This document shows, in pieces, positions 21,996 to 34,166 of a stretch of DNA of 64,000 nucleotides. Source of the stretch: Metarhizium brunneum (lineage: Eukaryota; Ascomycota; Sordariomycetes; Hypocreales; Clavicipitaceae); assembly GCF_013426205.1 (NCBI RefSeq), contig NC_089427.1:2976001-3040000 (forward strand), read 5' to 3'. The notes beneath the pieces were generated by a model. It was given only the letters and a program-made list of their open reading frames with translations, had not been told where the DNA came from and made no database searches. A program made the position numbers and the translations under genes. Every line of letters starts with the position of its first letter. Positions within the stretch are counted from its first letter, which is position 1.

Positions 21996-24900
21996 GCAGC
22001 ATGGATTGCGTCCTGGGGGCCATTATACATGGTGTTCAAACAATCGTCTGACGTGGGCTCAAGATGATCCAACCACGTGTCCTAGAGCCCAAACCCTGAG
22101 AGGAACCATACCCAACATTTGCTTCATCATACGACATGTACAACAAAGGACGAAGAAGTGTTGATACCGCATTGGTTTGGGTTGGGACAGCCTTCGGGCA
22201 ACCACAACTCTTCTTGTCTTTGCTGATGCATCGAGCACACACGGCACCGCGGCGCACGGGTTTGCCCACGAGCTACACTTTGCATCATGATACCACAGCC
22301 CGGCAAACGATCTCGACCAAAGCAAGCAAAACACATGACCACAAAAAAAAAGAAAGAAAGAAGAAGACAGCAAAATTTCATGGCAGTATTTGAGAGCGGA
22401 AACCAACAGAACACAACAACAGGGCATATTGTAACATCATTTTACATGCGAGCACCAGCATGAGATTCATTTTTATTGGCATTTGAGTTTTTACACTAGC
22501 AAGCATATGAAGTTTTGATGGAGTTTGGGAAAGGCAGCCAGGCATTAGGTAGCATACTAGTAATTCTGTGCCGGAAAGCGTGTGTTCTTTTTTACTCCGA
22601 CGCGCATGACGCAGCCTACTCATTGACCTCGTGCTCTCGGACCAAAGCGCAAGGCCGAAACGTGACAGCTTTGTCTTGACGCGCCAAACGGTTGGCATCA
22701 TGAAGGTTATTTCTGCGCCGAGTTTTGCACCCGATCCAACGTCCTAGATTGCCCAAATTACGATTTTGATCCCATCTGTACTCTGTGCCGTGGCACAACT
22801 ACGCCGGACCTGCGGCCATTCAAAAATATCCCCAGGATACACATACTCAAAGCAGTTAACATGGCCGACGGGCGAAGACTAGACGGCAAGAAAAGAGGTG
22901 GAGTATGGCGTCCCGTCGGTTTCAACACCGACCAACCGCAAGCGGCGCGAGACCTCAATGTTGCGAGACGGTCCGGGGCACGGTCCCTGGGGCCACGCCA
23001 AGTCTCCATGAGCGAGACGCCGGGTTAGGTACCTTGGTACTTGGGTTGCTTTTCTACCCCATATTCACGGGCGCGTGTGGGCCAGCCCAGCATCAGTCAT
23101 AATTTACGGAGTGCTAAAGAAAGCGCCCTGTAATACTACTGCTACGTACTACTACACATACGTTGAGTTCCATCACGAGCGTTATCATGAAGGGACCAAA
23201 CGAGTCAGAATTTGGGGCGGGTTGATTTTTGCCGACGAGTCCTGACGAGCCTTAAGCGGCCCCGACGGCCGCCGGAAACGAAGAGGAAGAGGTTGACTTG
23301 CACTACCCCATGTGCTCTACCCCGTACGCATTGCCGAATCGTGGTTGCGGTTCTTCAAGACTGCCGGGGTTGAAGACTCGAGTTGCGTGGCTTAGGGAGG
23401 CTGCTTCTCTCTTTTTTCGGTTTGCATTTCTTGGCATATGCTGACCGCTTAATCAAGCATGCGACATGGCAACTGGGAAACCCTTGTTCTCCACGTGAGG
23501 GCAGGGGGATGGATACATGTAGTCTTGGCCCACGCGAGACACTGCCGAAAACATGCGTCGTCATACCATCATTTTGCGTCAGTCTAGTAGGAAGCAAACT
23601 AGGCGACGCAAGTTATACGCATGTACGTCGCCCAAGGGTTGCGTGTTGGTGGTGGTACATGTAACCGGGAAATTTTGCCAAGGTGAGGTGGAATGTCGCG
23701 CCGTTACGGGAATTTCACGCACACCTGACCAGACGACGCATCTTTAAACTTTGGCGGAGACGCATGGCCAATCCCATCATGTCGAATGTTAGTAGCCGTA
23801 CCAGGGAGGGCTTGTCTCGTCTGTAACCGTGCGGATCTCGAGTATCACCTATATATTGCCGAGCGTCTTTTGGAGCACTACTGCCACTGTATTATTAGTG
23901 GTGGCTGGCACGAATGTTGTTGAAGGCCGTTGAAGGAGTCGGGAACGAGAAATGAACTGTAATCACTGTTTCATAGCTTGATCGTGCCCTGAACCAGGAG
24001 CCTGGTTGACAAAACGGGGATTACCGCAATAGTCATCGTGCGTAATAACTGTAAACAAGTGAAACTTGCGGATCAGCGTGAGATGCGTCTGGAAGAGGTC
24101 GCAGTAGGAACTTTAGGCTCACAAACTAACCAGGTATCCAGCTGCTGCATCTGCTCGTGATATGCCGGTGATGGCGGACCCCTACGCTGTGCAGATCTGC
24201 TCTCCAGCGGCAAATTACCCTGATAAGCCGTTAATTTGTATCGAATTACTCTGGCCGAAAAACCCGACGTGCCCCAATTTATGCCAGCGCTTGGCACTCC
24301 AGACGCAAATACATACCTCACGTGTTTGTCGAAACTAGCTTGAGCTCTTGTGATGTGATAGGTTTGAGGAGGCACGGTTTCCAACACTCTTGCGACGTGC
24401 CTTGATCCGAGCGTCAACCAAGCTTGACCAGCAAGCTTTCATCAACCAGTGAATGCAGGTGCCTGTGTGCCAGCAGGGCGGATCATATGATGTCTGGTTG
24501 TCTTGCATCCGAAGGTTAATATGCTATTTTGCCTTGGGGATGCCGGCCACAGTGCGTCAGCCTTCAGGGATAGACCAGGTCGTATAACTAAAACACATGG
24601 GCCATGCGGATGACGTACATGGAGACTAGACAAATGCCGAAAATCTAAGAAATTGATTGCATCATCCCGCACTGCTCCAACGAGAACGTCGTAAGGGTCT
24701 GATGGCCGACATTGCATGGCTGACATGGCCAAGGGCTGTTTCTATTTCTGCTTCTCGGTGGTGCGGACAAATGAACCCTCAGGCAGCCTGAATCGCTACT
24801 ATTACCCGTACCAAGTACGCTAAGTGGTTGGCCGTTTTGCTGTCCAGGAGTCATGTCGCGACAAAGTCAACCCCGGGGGTGGTTGTTACTTCAATGTTGC

Positions 24901-26654
24901 CAGTTGTCCAAACCCCGGGTCGAGTTACGGAACTGAGCCTGGAGGAGATGGCTCTGGGACAGACAATGGCCGTGCGCTGTATAATGTTGCAATGGTCCGT
25001 GGTTTGAAAGCTTGGCCTTCACAGCCGGGCAATTCCAGGCCACCACTAATAATTGTTGAGCATCATTGATGTGTAATAGGGCGATTGGCTCGTACACTGC
25101 TTCTCTCCAGAACTCGGAAGCGATATGGTATCACGCTAGGATGTCTGTGTCCTGAACTTGGACATAGCGTGAGGTCTGTTCCCTCATCAAGTGAAGAGAG
25201 GCTCCGAACGCCGACAGCGGAAAGTCCCATTGGGAAATGTAATGCGCAAACGGTACGTCTGCCCAAAACGTTAAAAAGAAGAAAAGGAAACCAAAAGATA
25301 TGCACGACTCACGATGGCCAATGTCAGCGATGAAAGACATCAATGGCACCTGCCAACTGCACCACCAAAAGTGGGGTACGTTCCTGGTAGTAGTGCATTT
25401 CTCTTTATCAAAGCCCGTCCCAGTCTTGGTTTGAGTACATCTGTGGCAGAGTATATTTAGCTGTCCACGATACGAAGAACCACCGCCATACGACAACACT
25501 GCATTATCCTATAGTGTAGCGTCGCGATCGCCAGGTATGCGGTCAGGTCCAATACTCTTTGCCTCGCCCCCGACGCATGCGATTATACCCATCTTTGACA
25601 CGTCCAAGACGATCGTGTCATGCCTGTGGCGGTATGTCGCAGAGCAAACACTCTTCTCGGCCTGGTGTCCTGCTCGTGGCATTCTTGGAAATCATAGATC
25701 CCGGTGTATTTGCCTGTGCCTGTGCGGGTGGCTTACGACGACGCTCACGGACCGTTTAAAGGGCGACAACGAAGGACGATCACTGTGGCTCACGACGCAG
25801 TCAGTACCGACGGTGGTGACAATTGGGCTGTGCTTAGCTTGAGCTTGCCGTTACTCGGTGCTCCGCTCTCTTGGTCAAGCCGTCGGGCCGCGTCCGGCAG
25901 TGATTACACGATACCCCCGCCTCTGTCCAACTCGACAGGTGCGCTTGTGGATTACAATTGGAAGAGACGACACGACTCCTGGTGTTCCTTGGGCACTTGG
26001 AGGACTCCAGAGAGCATTTGCGGCGCAAAACCACTCAAGTGCTCCTTCCCCGGACCACGGAGCTAGAACAGCGCTTGCTCAATCGCACCTTCCATTTGCA
26101 AAGCTCGAATGAATACTGGCTGGCGCACCGAGTACTCCGTACAAACCTTCAAATGTTGGTCCTCCCGCATTTAAACAATCCACAGTGGCAGAATGCAAAT
26201 GTCTGCCGTTGATATGGCAGAGTGCTCCAATCACTCCGACGTCCATGGCAACCAATAGGAATGGGCTGGCCACAACTCCTCCCCCAGGAAAATTGTCCCC
26301 GCACCCTCGCAACGACCGGGCCGAGGCTCATCGCATTCGCATCCAGCGGCCAAACTCCAAATTGCAAATTTCCGTTGCTTGGGTTGGAAACATACGGTAC
26401 ATAAATACGGCGCTCTGCAGAAATTATATTTTCCTGCTTACTGAATCGCAATCGTCACTTGGAAGGCGACAAGAACGTTTCAACAGCTTCAACAGAGCAG
26501 CTCGCCGCGGTTTGGAAAGGGGCCATCTGGCGGCAACAAATCATCAGGAAAGACGTTACCTGCCACTGCCACCGTCACCTCATCTACAAATCACAACTCT
26601 CGCACTCGTCGCACGAATTGCTGCCGTTTGCATAGCCGTTATTCCGTACATACA
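21996..26654. other. Gene-poor block, right part
   Basis: About 4.7 kb without a supportable gene. The first few hundred bases are likely the 3' part of the small Cys-rich transcript. An AAAG-rich run is at 22345-22370. A TACTCCGTA copy is at 26133-26141. Open frames up to 188 codons (26185-26751) exist but have skewed, non-protein-like composition, and the last one runs across the true first exon of the next gene in another phase. Confidence 0.5.
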
Positions 26655-27997
26655 ATGTCCTACCCCGAGTCGCATTATCTCAGCCCCATCTGGCGAGATG
26701 ACCTATTCAGTGAGTCCCTCAACCCGTTATTGGCTGCTCTCGACCAATTGAGCTGTCCAAGTCTTCGACTAGAGTTTAAACCTTGAACGACTTGTTCTGG
26801 TCCAAGCAAAGAAAAATTCTGCTCATGTTCTTTTGCTAACGGGGAATCTGTGCAACAGAGGGTCGCGTCGCCTTTGTGACGGGTGGTGCTGGCACGATCT
26901 GCAGTATGCAGACGAGGGCGCTTGTGCGTTTGGGTGCCGACGCCTGCATTATTGGACGTAACGTGGAGAAGACAGAAAAGGCTGCCAAGGACATCGCAAC
27001 AGTTCGTCCCGGCGCAAAGGTTATCGGCATCGGAGGATGCGATGTCCGCAAGGTAAGCACGCGTGGGCAACATGTTCCAAGAGGGCCTCTGTTGCGCTGC
27101 AGGTGTCATGCCGTCTTGACTCTTGATGTTATTCATGATGGGGATTGCTTTTGCTGCACTGCTCTACTTTGAACTTCTGATGGTTAAACTAGCTTTGTAT
27201 CTGATGAAGTCCCGTGCTGACCTTCGCCTTTAGGTTGAGAGCCTGAAGGAGGCTGCTGCCCGCTGTGCAAAGGAGCTAGGCGGTATCGACTTTGTCATGT
27301 GAGTATATTTACATTTTGACATAAAGGGGCTGGCACAGGAGAGCCCCCACCACAGCCGTTGTGTGCTGTGCTCTTCACCCTAATTTACGTATACAAGCTC
27401 ATCTAACACATCAATAGTGCCGGAGCAGCAGGCAACTTCCTCGTCTCCATGGAAGCCATGAGCCCCAACGCGTTCAAGGCCGTCATGGACATCGATGTCC
27501 TCGGCACCTTCAACACCATCAAGTCCACCATGCCCTACCTCCTCAAAAGCCCCGACGCACGCATCATCTACGTCTCCGCCACCTTCCACTACACCGGCAT
27601 GCCTATGCAGGGCCACGTCGCAGCTGCCAAGGCGTCTGTTGACTCCCTCATGGCATCTGTAGCTCTGGAATACGGTCCGCGCGGCGTCACGAGCAACGTC
27701 ATCTCTCCCGGCGCCATTGCCGATACTGAAGGCGCTGCCCGGCTTTTGACAGGTGATGCAGCTGCCCTCAAGCACCGCGCTAGAGCTATCCCCACTGGTC
27801 GTCTGGGAACTGTCAAGGATATTGATGATGCTACGGTGTACCTGTTCAGCTCTGCTGGCTCTCACGTTAACGGACACGTGTTGGTCGTTGACGGTGGTTC
27901 GTGGAGAAGACAGGGCTCACTTGCCATGGGCGGAGAGGATGTGAAGTACCCTGATTTCTTACTCGCAGACGGTGAGGAGCCCAAGGTGAAGCTGTAA
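26655..27997 (+). CDS. SPS19: Peroxisomal 2,4-dienoyl-CoA reductase (SDR family)
   Basis: Four exons (26655-26709, 26859-27052, 27234-27298, 27418-27997) encode 297 residues; introns are GTGAGT...CAG, GTAAGC...TAG and GTGAGT...TAG, and the frame closes exactly. The Rossmann nucleotide motif TGGAGTI is at residues 26-32, and RNVEK, CDVRK and IDFVIAGAAGNFL follow. Unlike classical SDRs the catalytic Tyr of YxxxK is absent (ATFHYTGMPMQGHVAAAKAS), as is usual for dienoyl-CoA reductases, which use NADPH to reduce 2,4-dienoyl-CoA during beta-oxidation of unsaturated fatty acids. SPGAIADTEG and VDGGSW near the C-terminus are also typical. The protein ends PKVKL; the last three residues VKL are a weak match to the peroxisomal SKL signal. 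Confidence in the family is high; the location rests on homology. Confidence 0.93.
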
Positions 27998-30012
27998 ATT
28001 AGCCGTGCTATGGGTCCTGTTATAGTCGAAGAAAGGAGCTAGTATTATAATCAAGCTTTCGCCAGCTACGCGATATGTTTCGTTTCAACCCAAATGTGCG
28101 AGACGTTGGGAGACGCAAGAACAGTAGTGCATGCTTCACCAATGATTAAAATCCGACAGGAATGTCAACGATGGAGTTTGTGGAGAGCTATGTTTTTTTT
28201 TTTTTTGGCCGGATAAAAGGTCAACCTGTTTGTCCGCCGACCAGAGCCCCGATGTCCGCATATGCATGCCGCAATTGGGCCGAGTGACAAGAAGGGGACA
28301 TGGAGCAACCCAGCCGATGAGCTTGGTGCGTACTACAAAGACATGCAACCTCTACAGTGGACTAACATAAGGCTGCGTTGAGATTGATTGGGTGTAATCA
28401 TGAGGTGAATAAGGAAGGGGAAAACAGCACGTCTGGTGGAAAGTAACATCGGGACGAGGCAACTCTTCAACTCCAATACATGACAAGCTTTTGCTGGTGA
28501 AAATGAATCCGGCGTACTTACCCGAGATATAAAATTTCTCCAGTTTACTACGGATGTGCATGATCCCTTCATGCAGGTCAAAACGGTTATGTGGTCCTTT
28601 CTCCACGTGTTGTTCCGTTGCCGCCCTCAAGGATGGCGTGGGAACGAGCATCCATTTGGAACTCGTCTGATTCATGCAAATGATAAAACGATCGTGGCCG
28701 TACATGATGAGAGTGATGGCATGGCCCCGGTTTATTGACGGTGCCCTGACCCGTGCAGCCGCCGTTGGGGCCGTGGACGGCTGTCGGCGTTCCCCTGGGA
28801 CAGGCAAGCCTCTTCCAACGGTAAAAGGCAGGATGGTTCTTTGCTACACATGGGAGAAGTTTCCGCACAATAAGAAGCGCATAGTGACGGCTGGTCTCTC
28901 TTTGAAAACTCCTTCGGCGTATCTTGTCAGGTAATTCGGGCCGTTGTGAACTTGTGGGCGGTCATATCGGGGCGTTATCCGCTATCTGAGAATCAGTATT
29001 CCGTATCGGCGATAGCTGGGGAATGGCCGGAGATGCACGTTTCGCAAATTATCTGGACTGGCGTGGCGCTTTGATTTGGTTTATTCGCCGCTCTTTGGGA
29101 TGCAACTAGAATGGCAATGGTAAGAAGCCAATCCCTGATCAGCTCGTATCTCCCATGCTCGCTTTCTGAATCGGTTCAGCCTTGACTTGGGAATATTGTT
29201 TTTCGCATCTCCACTGAGACATGCTGTCGAGGTGCGCCCTTTGGCATGGTGGAGACGAGAAACAAGTTCTTTACATGAGCTTGCATTTGCATTAGCTTAG
29301 AAAAAATGAGCCAATTTGACTACGGCTGAGCTGTGACCGAATTAGTCCGTAGAATCAAGATCCGAGAGAGAACATAGGAAGCCGTTGAAAGTGGTCAATG
29401 TACAGAAGTTCCAAGCTGAAAGGAGACAACAGTACACAATGGATGACAGCTTCGGACCATCGCTCGACAGGGGTGTACGGAGGTGAGGAAAAGCGCTTGA
29501 GAAATAACGAATGAACTCTGGTTCTGACGTTTGCACCCATCTGCCCGTTGCCATTTGCTTTTTGACCTCGAATGTTTGCAAACAGGTACGGTTCAAATAT
29601 TGGCCCGCTTTACGTACTTGGATGGGCCAGGGATTGATTGCAGAAGCTACGGTGGGGAGGGATGTTGACGGTAGTGGGCAGGTGCGACCCTGCCAACCTG
29701 TCATGCTCTGTTGCTGGTCGAACTGCTCCATTGAGCCTTCCCTAGCTCGCCCGTCCCGCGGGGCATCTGCTCCCCCTCACCAGATGGCTGCGGGTATCCT
29801 CCGATTCACGCATTCAGTCCCCGGGCTATATGAGGAGCTGGTCCCGCCAGGAACTTTTCAAAATTATTTCTTTTTGACTTCCCTTTGGACTTTGCCGAAG
29901 CTTCGTGCTCTGCTATCCTCTGTTGTATTCACTAGCTCTTGCAGGGCCCTCAATTGGACCTCTACCGGACCTTGGGATATCACAACACATCTCGACCCCC
30001 GCCAAGAAGACA
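27998..30012. other. Intergenic region
   Basis: About 2 kb. A T-tract at 28193-28206 lies near the expected 3' end of the reductase gene. The remaining frames (28352-28807 minus, 29342-29731 minus, 29511-30119 plus) overlap one another and match nothing. The DNA at 29820-30012 just ahead of the phosphatase ATG is pyrimidine rich with a TATATGAGG stretch at 29828 and is probably its promoter and leader. Confidence 0.5.
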
Positions 30013-31540
30013 ATGCAATCCAAGCTCCTTGTTGCCTTGTCGGCCGCCGCCGCCACCACGCTCGTCTCGGCCGCCGAGGAGCGTGTTCTGGGCGTCTACA
30101 TCTTTCACCGCCATGGTGACCGCACCGCCAAGGCTTGGGCTCCTGTGAACCTGACTGCTCTCGGAGCCGAAGAGGTTCACTCGTCCGGATCCTTCTATCG
30201 CAAGCGCTACGTCCAGACCGACGCCTCGGTCCGCATTGCCGGTGTCAGCAGCAACAACCCCGTCCTGTCTCAGCTCTCCGTTATTGCACCTCAGGATGCC
30301 GTTCTGTACAACTCGGCCCTGACGTTCCTCCAGGGACTGTACCCCCCTACTGGTCAGAGCGAGACTCTCGCCAACGGAACCAAGGTTGAGGGTCCTCTCG
30401 GCGGATACCAGTATATTCCTATCAACGCCATCAGCAATGCTGCTACGGCAAACAAGGCTGAAAACCAGGGTTGGCTCCAGGGTGCCAGCGGCTGTGACAA
30501 TGGCGTCAAGAGCTCCAACGCCTACTTCACCTCCGCTGACTACCAGAAGACGTATGATGAGTCTTTGGACTTGTACCAGAGCATTCTGCCAGTTATCAAC
30601 ACCACTTATAACAAGGATGCTGCCAACTTCAAGAACGGCTACACTAGTATGTACCCCCGCCATTTCCTGCGTTTCTGCTTCAGACACCCAAACAGCGCCG
30701 AGAAGTGCGATAGATAAAGGATACTAATAGACACAAGTTTGGGATTACATCAACGTCGCCAAGATCCACAACTCCTCTATTCCTTCTGAAAATCTCATCA
30801 ATAGCCAAACTTTTGACCGTCTCTTCAACCTTGCCTCCGTCCATGAGTGGAACCTTGCCTACAATGCCAGCGAACCCGTGCGTGCGATTGCTGGTTCCGT
30901 CCTGGCCGGTCAAATCCTGGATTCTCTACAGGCCATTGTCGACGGCACCAAGGGGGCCGCCAGGTTCAATGCCCAGTTCGGCGCCTACGGCACCTTCATG
31001 GCCTTCTTTGGTCTCGCCCAACTCCCCAAAGCTAGCCAGGATTTCTACGGCATTGTCGACTACGCCTCCTCCATGACCTTCGAGCTCTTCACTACCAGCA
31101 CCGCCGCCAAGCCCAGCACTGACGACATCAATGTCCGCTTCCTCTTCGCCAACGGGACTGCCGCCAACAACGAACTCAAGCCTTTCCCTCTCTTCGGCCA
31201 GGACAAGACCTCTCTCTCCTGGAGCGACTTCAGGTCTGGCATGACCAAGTTCGCCATCGCCGACACCAAGCACTGGTGCACACTCTGCGGCAGCACCAGT
31301 AGCACCTGTGCGGCCAACTCCACCTCTGGCAGCGACGACCCTTCCGCCCAGTCCAACGCCTCTTCTGACAACGGCGTCTCCAAGCCCGTCGCCGGCGTCA
31401 TTGGCGCTCTCGTCACCCTAATAGTCATCCTCGGCATCCAGGCCGCCGTCATGCTCTTGGCCGGTCTCCGCCTCGTCAGAAAGTCTACGTTGGCTAGAGC
31501 CAACAATGGCCCCGAGACCGCTGGCATCAAGGGTCAGTAG
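30013..31540 (+). CDS. Membrane-anchored histidine acid phosphatase-like protein
   Basis: Two exons, 30013-30646 and 30738-31540 (intron GTATGT...AAG), give 478 residues. A signal peptide spans about residues 1-20 (LLVALSAAAATTLVSA). RHGDRT at 33-38 is the phosphohistidine motif of histidine acid phosphatases and phytases. Several NxT/S sites suggest glycosylation, Cys pairs lie near the C-terminus (WCTLCGSTSSTC), a Ser/Gly stalk follows, and a hydrophobic helix at about 429-455 with a basic tail anchors the protein in a membrane. The usual HD proton-donor dipeptide before a helix is not seen; the corresponding stretch appears to read QFGAYGTFMAFFGLAQL (about 291-307). The protein may therefore be a weak or non-catalytic member. 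The start was chosen at the ATG right before the signal peptide. The frame upstream is open only from a GTG. Confidence 0.88.
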
Positions 31541-32118
31541 TGTCTTGTCGATGTCACCACTCGTCTTTATATTTTTTGGCTCCACGACTTTAGATTGGAG
31601 CGGGATACCTGAAAGTGTCTAAAAATTTCCTTGAAAAAAAATCATCATGTACATAATGTAACTGTACATCGTGTAAATGTTTTACGGCCAACAACGAAAA
31701 TGCATATTCATGGGTATAGGAAGGAAGGTCACACAACTAGGGCAATGCAGTGCCTGGAGAGTTTGTACATAGTCAGATACCACTTGATTGGATAATGAGA
31801 CAAAATTATGCGAACAATGAGAGTTGCACATCATTCCTCCCATGTTGATTTGAAGTCTTGAATGTAAATTCCTGTACAATAGTCAGCCCACGTTTAGGTA
31901 GATGTTAACTAGGCTGTAAGCTGTTCATATTACTTTTCACTATAATCTGAAGATGAACCCCTTCAAGCCTAGAGTTCAAGCCATGATATCCTGGCTGTTA
32001 ATGCATTAAACCATCGATATTAACCGCACCCAACTCCCCAGCAGTAATCCGACAATGACTTGTTCCCCCCCCCCAAAATGCATCAAAGAAACGACACTCC
32101 GGTAAGGAGGTATTACGA
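31541..32118. other. Intergenic between convergent genes
   Basis: About 0.58 kb separating two 3' ends. An A-tract at 31634-31642 and a C-tract at 32066-32075 are present. The 65-codon frame on the minus strand is not supported. Confidence 0.5.
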
Positions 32119-34166
32119 TTATCGAAGACGAGTCAAGGCTAAAAGGTCGTTGCGGGTATAGAATGCTCTGATACGCTTCCCGAATATATCTGTTCTAGTT
32201 AGAATGACTGCCTTCATGTGGGGGGAGACGAGAAAACTTACACAGCGGTAGGCTGAGCAAACAAATCCCCATTTGAATAGATGCTACAATGAGAAACACG
32301 GTCCGGAATCCACCGCCAATAACCCAGTCGTACGCATAAAAGGTAAGAACGAAACTGAAAATGTTCTTGAAGATAATCATCAAGGTAAACCCTTCAATGG
32401 TTAAATCGCCTGTAAATGGGTGTCAGTTTTAAAGAAAAAAGACTAGGGTGAATCCATGTTAGCAGGACTTACGGTACGCGTCTACGATGTACAGTGAACT
32501 AGCAACACTGCCAATAACCATGCCGCCGACTTCAAAGGCAAAGAAAACCAACGGAACAGTGTACGAGTACTTGCCCGACAGCAGGTCGTTGGATGTAATG
32601 CCGAATCCGTATAGCCCAATTCCTGCTGCAATGAGCATAGGAATAACGAGGATAAGTCGAAACTCGGGCTCGTAAATGCCATTGTTACGCTTTGTGAGCG
32701 CCTTTGCGGTTGTATCGGCCAAAAGACCAGAAATAATAAAACCCAACAAGGCTCCCAGAAACGGCGCGGTGTAAGTATAGCCGGCCTTTTCCTCGCCCCA
32801 AAAGAATGGTGGTCCAATAAAGACGACAGCAATAATAACACCAATGAAGATGGTCCATCCAATCATAGCACCCTGGATGAGGCAGCCCCAAACAAAGGCA
32901 GGGTTCAAGATAAGGGGGAATGGCCGAAGGAATAGGACCCAATAGCGTTCATGAGTCTTTCTGCCGTCGAACAACGACATTGACTCGACAAAGGTCTTCA
33001 CTGGTGTATTCGCGTGGCCGATTGGCTGCATCGCCGACGACTTCGGGAAGAGGATAAATCCATGGGGGCGAGGAGGTTCGACAGGTTGGGGAGCCGTAGA
33101 GCTAGGAGGACTTGTGGAAGGGTTCAGTTTCTCCTCTTCGACCACGCTATCGATGTTGAGTTTTGCCTCGCGTCTGTAGGCAGTTTCGGGACAGAAGAGG
33201 AACACCGCAGGGAATGTGACGGCCGAGAAGATGGCTAACAGATAGAAGGTCCACTGCCAACCAATCGTGTGTGTGATTTTGCCCACGACAACAGGGGTAA
33301 AGAAAGCACCTCCAAAGACGGCCAAATTGGTGAAGGCCATGCGGACACCGCGCTGGTGGACGCAGTACAAGTCGCCGACAGCGGCATTGAGCAAACTTTC
33401 GAATGGAGCGGCACCGATGCCCTGGAAGGCGCGGGCCGCGGCGAGGCTGTTGTAATGAGATTTTTGATCTCGCGACTGACCAAACGGGGCATCTCTAGCC
33501 TTTGGAGGGAAGTTGCCGGTAGCACCACCCCAGGCGCTGGAAAAGATGACAAAGATGATGCCAATCAGGAACAGATGGCGTTTGCCCCAAATGCGACCAG
33601 AGGGAACGAAGAAGATTGCAGCGCAACCAGCGCCGAGCAGATAGTAGCCCGTTAACGCGGCGGTATCCGACAGAGTGGCGCTGAAGTAGGCGGAAATAAC
33701 AAGTGTATTGGAAGCTAGAATGGCGCCGAGGGCGGTGGCCAAGATGGCAGCAAAGCACAGGGTGAAGGTAATTAGATCACGCTTCCATATTGGCCAATTG
33801 AGGGGATCGTTGGGGTCATCAGAAGGTTGAGGGACCTATGTATGCAAGTTGCAAAATGGCATCAGCTTCCATCAGAGACTCTCGGATTGCAATTTTGGAG
33901 GCGAGTTTAACGTTCATCGTTGGCAGGACGTGGGAGGCGGGACATACGAGGATGATGTGGGAAATCGGATCGGATTTCAAGTGTTGTTCATTGTCGGAAG
34001 CCTCTTGTGGGCGGGTTGGTTCGTCAAAGTATCTTGTGGTACCTGAGTAAATCGGATTTGGTAAGTGGTTGGTGTGTTGGTCCAAGTTATTGCCGTCATC
34101 TTGTGCAACTTGGCGTGCGACGGAGGCGAGTGTGCATGTGCATACCTGGGACCCTTTCGTGGCCAT
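32119..34166 (-). CDS. MFS transporter, DHA1-like
   Basis: Four exons are joined: 34166-33948, 33835-32473, 32409-32242 and 32189-32119, for 606 residues, with GTATGT, GTAAGT and GTAAGT donors. The segment VPQPSDDPNDPLNWPIWKRD precedes the first helix and is typical of fungal drug:H+ antiporter-like major facilitator proteins. GRIWGKRHLFLIG between helices 2 and 3 is the MFS signature loop. About 12 hydrophobic helices are visible, with a long hydrophilic Pro/Ser-rich central loop (around residues 275-335) and the conserved end LTIEGFTLMIIFKNIFSF. It would move small molecules across a membrane using the proton gradient; the substrate cannot be told. The first exon (73 residues) is read as continuous from ATG 34166; a small extra intron near the start cannot be excluded. 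Its neighbours do not form a biosynthetic cluster. Confidence 0.9.

Noticed and set aside
26185..26751. 188-codon plus-strand frame before SPS19
   Set aside because: It overlaps the true first exon of SPS19 in a different phase and has no protein-like features of its own.
32119..34166. Extra intron within the first MFS exon (GTATGC donor after codon 7)
   Set aside because: The tested acceptors gave lengths that break the frame, whereas reading straight through keeps the frame into the conserved PQPSDDPNDPLNW segment.
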